Shown here piece after piece: positions 5,783 through 6,611 of a stretch of 6,611 nucleotides of DNA. The stretch is from assembly GCA_007127575.1 (NCBI GenBank), contig SKZC01000014.1, forward strand, positions 1-6,611, in the 5' to 3' direction. Position 1 is the first letter of the stretch; every line of letters begins with the position of its first letter. The notes under the pieces were generated by a model. That model was given only the letters and a program-made list of their open reading frames with translations, was not told where the DNA came from and did not search any database. This stretch comes from Gemmatimonadota bacterium. Lineage in GTDB: Bacteria; Gemmatimonadota; Gemmatimonadetes; Longimicrobiales; Gaopeijiaceae. The position numbers and the translations under genes are program-made.

Positions 5783-6611
5783 CGGGAGGATCGGGCCTCC
5801 TTCTCGCCTTCGACACCTCCTGGGCCCTGGGCTCGGTGGCGGTGGCCCAGGGAGGGGAGATCCTGGCCGTGGGGCGTCTGACCCGCCAGGGCGCCCACGG
5901 GAGCCACCTGGTCCCGGAGATCCGGGAGGTTCTGGCCCGGGCCGACGTGTCGCTGGACGCGGTGGAAGGGATCGTGGTGGGAGCCGGGCCCGGATCGTTC
6001 ACCGGGGTGCGGGTGGCCGCCGCCACCGCGAAGGGCCTGGTTCATGTGCTGGGGGTGCCCCTCTGGGCCCCCTCCAGCCTGGCGGCGGCGGCGTTGTCGC
6101 TGGATGCGACCAGGGAGGGGGCCCAGGCCCAGGGGAGCCAGGCCCAGAGGAGCCAGGCCCAGGGGAGCGACTCGAAGCCCGACTCAAATGCCGACCCGAG
6201 TGCCGACGGGTGGGCCGATGCGTGGGCCGAGGTCGTGGCCGATGTGGGGGCGATACCCGCGGACGCGGACCTGGTGCGACCCCTACTGGATCCCCAGGAG
6301 GCGGCCCGGCCCCGGTACGTGCTCTTCGATGCCAGAGGGGACCGGATCTATGCGGCGTGCTATCAGCTCGAGGGAGGAGCGCTGAAGGTCCTCGTCCCGC
6401 CTCGACCCGCCCGGATCCAGGAACTCCTGGAGGAGGAGACGCCGGCGGGAGCCTTCTTCTTTGGAGACGGCGCCTGGAGGCACTCCGGGAAGCTCCAGGC
6501 CGCCGGCCATCCCATCCTGGCGCCACCGGCAGGGATCCCCACGGCAGAAGGGCTCGTGCTGGCCGTGCGCGCCTCGGTGGGACGAGCGCCGGAGGGGAGT
6601 GCCTCGACGGG
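5779..6611 (+). CDS. tsaB: TsaB, t6A biosynthesis protein with a repeat-built insertion (3' partial)
   Basis: An open frame of 277 codons runs to the window edge without a stop. TsaB (YeaZ) is the inactive ASKHA-fold partner that dimerises with TsaD in t6A synthesis. The N-terminal half is clear: LLLAFDTSWALGSVAVA (7-23), HGSHLVPEI in place of the usual HxxxLLP segment, and G68-AGPGSFTGVRVAAATAKGL. The later strand is recognisable as VLFDARGDRIYAACY (181-195), equivalent to the family's ALDARRxEVY. Between L101 (in SSL) and V181 there are 80 residues where typical TsaB has about 16, so some 64 are extra. Most of them are tandem repeats (see the repeat entries). The frame stays open through the repeats and conserved sequence resumes, so this is an in-frame expansion rather than a frameshift. 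The GTG start overlaps the tsaE stop (GTGA), with GGAG at 5767-5770 eight bases upstream. The true C-terminus lies beyond the window. Confidence 0.9.
   Translation, partial: MTGGSGLLLAFDTSWALGSVAVAQGGEILAVGRLTRQGAHGSHLVPEIREVLARADVSLDAVEGIVVGAGPGSFTGVRVAAATAKGLVHVLGVPLWAPSSLAAAALSLDATREGAQAQGSQAQRSQAQGSDSKPDSNADPSADGWADAWAEVVADVGAIPADADLVRPLLDPQEAARPRYVLFDARGDRIYAACYQLEGGALKVLVPPRPARIQELLEEETPAGAFFFGDGAWRHSGKLQAAGHPILAPPAGIPTAEGLVLAVRASVGRAPEGSAST
6121..6168 (+). repeat. 15-base tandem repeat inside tsaB (AQGSQ-type pentapeptide)
   Basis: After a lead-in GCCCAG (6121-6126), the unit GCCCAGGGGAGCCAG occurs at 6127-6141. It repeats at 6142-6156 with one change (G to A, giving Arg for Gly), and again at 6157-6168, where the final CAG is replaced by GAC of the next array. 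The units are in frame and encode A-Q-G/R-S-Q, spanning TsaB residues 115-130. Near-identity at the DNA level points to recent duplication by slippage or unequal crossing-over. Confidence 0.9.
6169..6252 (+). repeat. Degenerate 12-base tandem repeat inside tsaB (D-x-x-A tetrapeptide x7)
   Basis: Directly after the 15-base array, seven consecutive codon-aligned 12-base units encode DSKP, DSNA, DPSA, DGWA, DAWA, EVVA and DVGA (TsaB residues 131-158). The first codon is GAC/GAT/GAG in every unit, and the fourth is GCC in five of seven. Neighbouring units are most alike at the DNA level (for example GGGTGGGCCGAT and GCGTGGGCCGAG, in shifted phase at 6208-6231). The array uses AT-ending codons (TCA, AAT, AGT) that are rare elsewhere in the window, which suggests weak selection. 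Older, diverged slippage is the simplest origin. Confidence 0.75.

Noticed and set aside
5780..6110. Possible frameshift or pseudogene in tsaB because of the large gap between conserved segments
   Set aside because: The frame is continuous from the GTG at 5779 to the window edge, and conserved sequence resumes in the same frame after the repeats. The gap is an in-frame insertion.
5999..6526. Open frames on both strands over the tsaB repeat region, with their own short peptide repeats (for example RGARP)
   Set aside because: The peptide repeats are the same DNA repeats read in other frames. The tsaB frame joins conserved TsaB segments on both sides and explains the region better.

Overview
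The window is a high-GC bacterial chromosome segment, about two thirds G+C or more by eye, with a strong preference for G/C in third codon positions. All identifiable genes lie on the + strand and are packed closely. The content is core housekeeping: protein export, DNA repair, the stringent response and tRNA t6A modification. Nothing fixes the taxon. A Gemmatimonadota-like or other high-GC Gram-negative lineage would fit, but that is a weak impression from codon use and the style of the Rel sequence, not from a marker.

Layout from left to right: (1) the last 52 codons of secA, ending in the zinc-binding tail; (2) a 94-base spacer with no gene; (3) radC, a complete JAMM/MPN-domain protein; (4) a 78-base spacer holding a consensus TATAAT that looks like the -10 box of a promoter for the next gene; (5) rel, a full-length bifunctional (p)ppGpp synthetase/hydrolase with HD, synthetase, TGS, conserved-cysteine and ACT domains; (6) a 42-base spacer with a purine-rich ribosome binding site; (7) uvrB, the excision-repair helicase subunit; (8) tsaE, whose GTG start overlaps the uvrB stop by four bases (GTGA); (9) tsaB, whose GTG start overlaps the tsaE stop in the same way and which runs off the right edge.

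uvrB, tsaE and tsaB therefore look translationally coupled in one transcript, with rel probably transcribed into it from its own promoter. TsaE and TsaB act together, with TsaD, in making t6A on ANN-decoding tRNAs. Rel senses uncharged tRNA on the ribosome and UvrB repairs DNA, so the cluster joins translation quality, starvation signalling and genome maintenance. This is more likely a convenience operon than a dedicated system.

I found no mobile element, CRISPR array, RNA gene or undescribed defence-type system. The most unusual thing is inside tsaB. A block of about 64 extra residues separates the two halves of the usual TsaB fold. It is built from two back-to-back, codon-aligned tandem repeats: a 15-base unit encoding AQGSQ-like pentapeptides, then a degenerate 12-base unit encoding seven D-x-x-A tetrapeptides. 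Secondary points are an RFHD version of the RXKD motif in Rel, the isolated TATAAT in a GC-rich spacer, and the double GTGA coupling.
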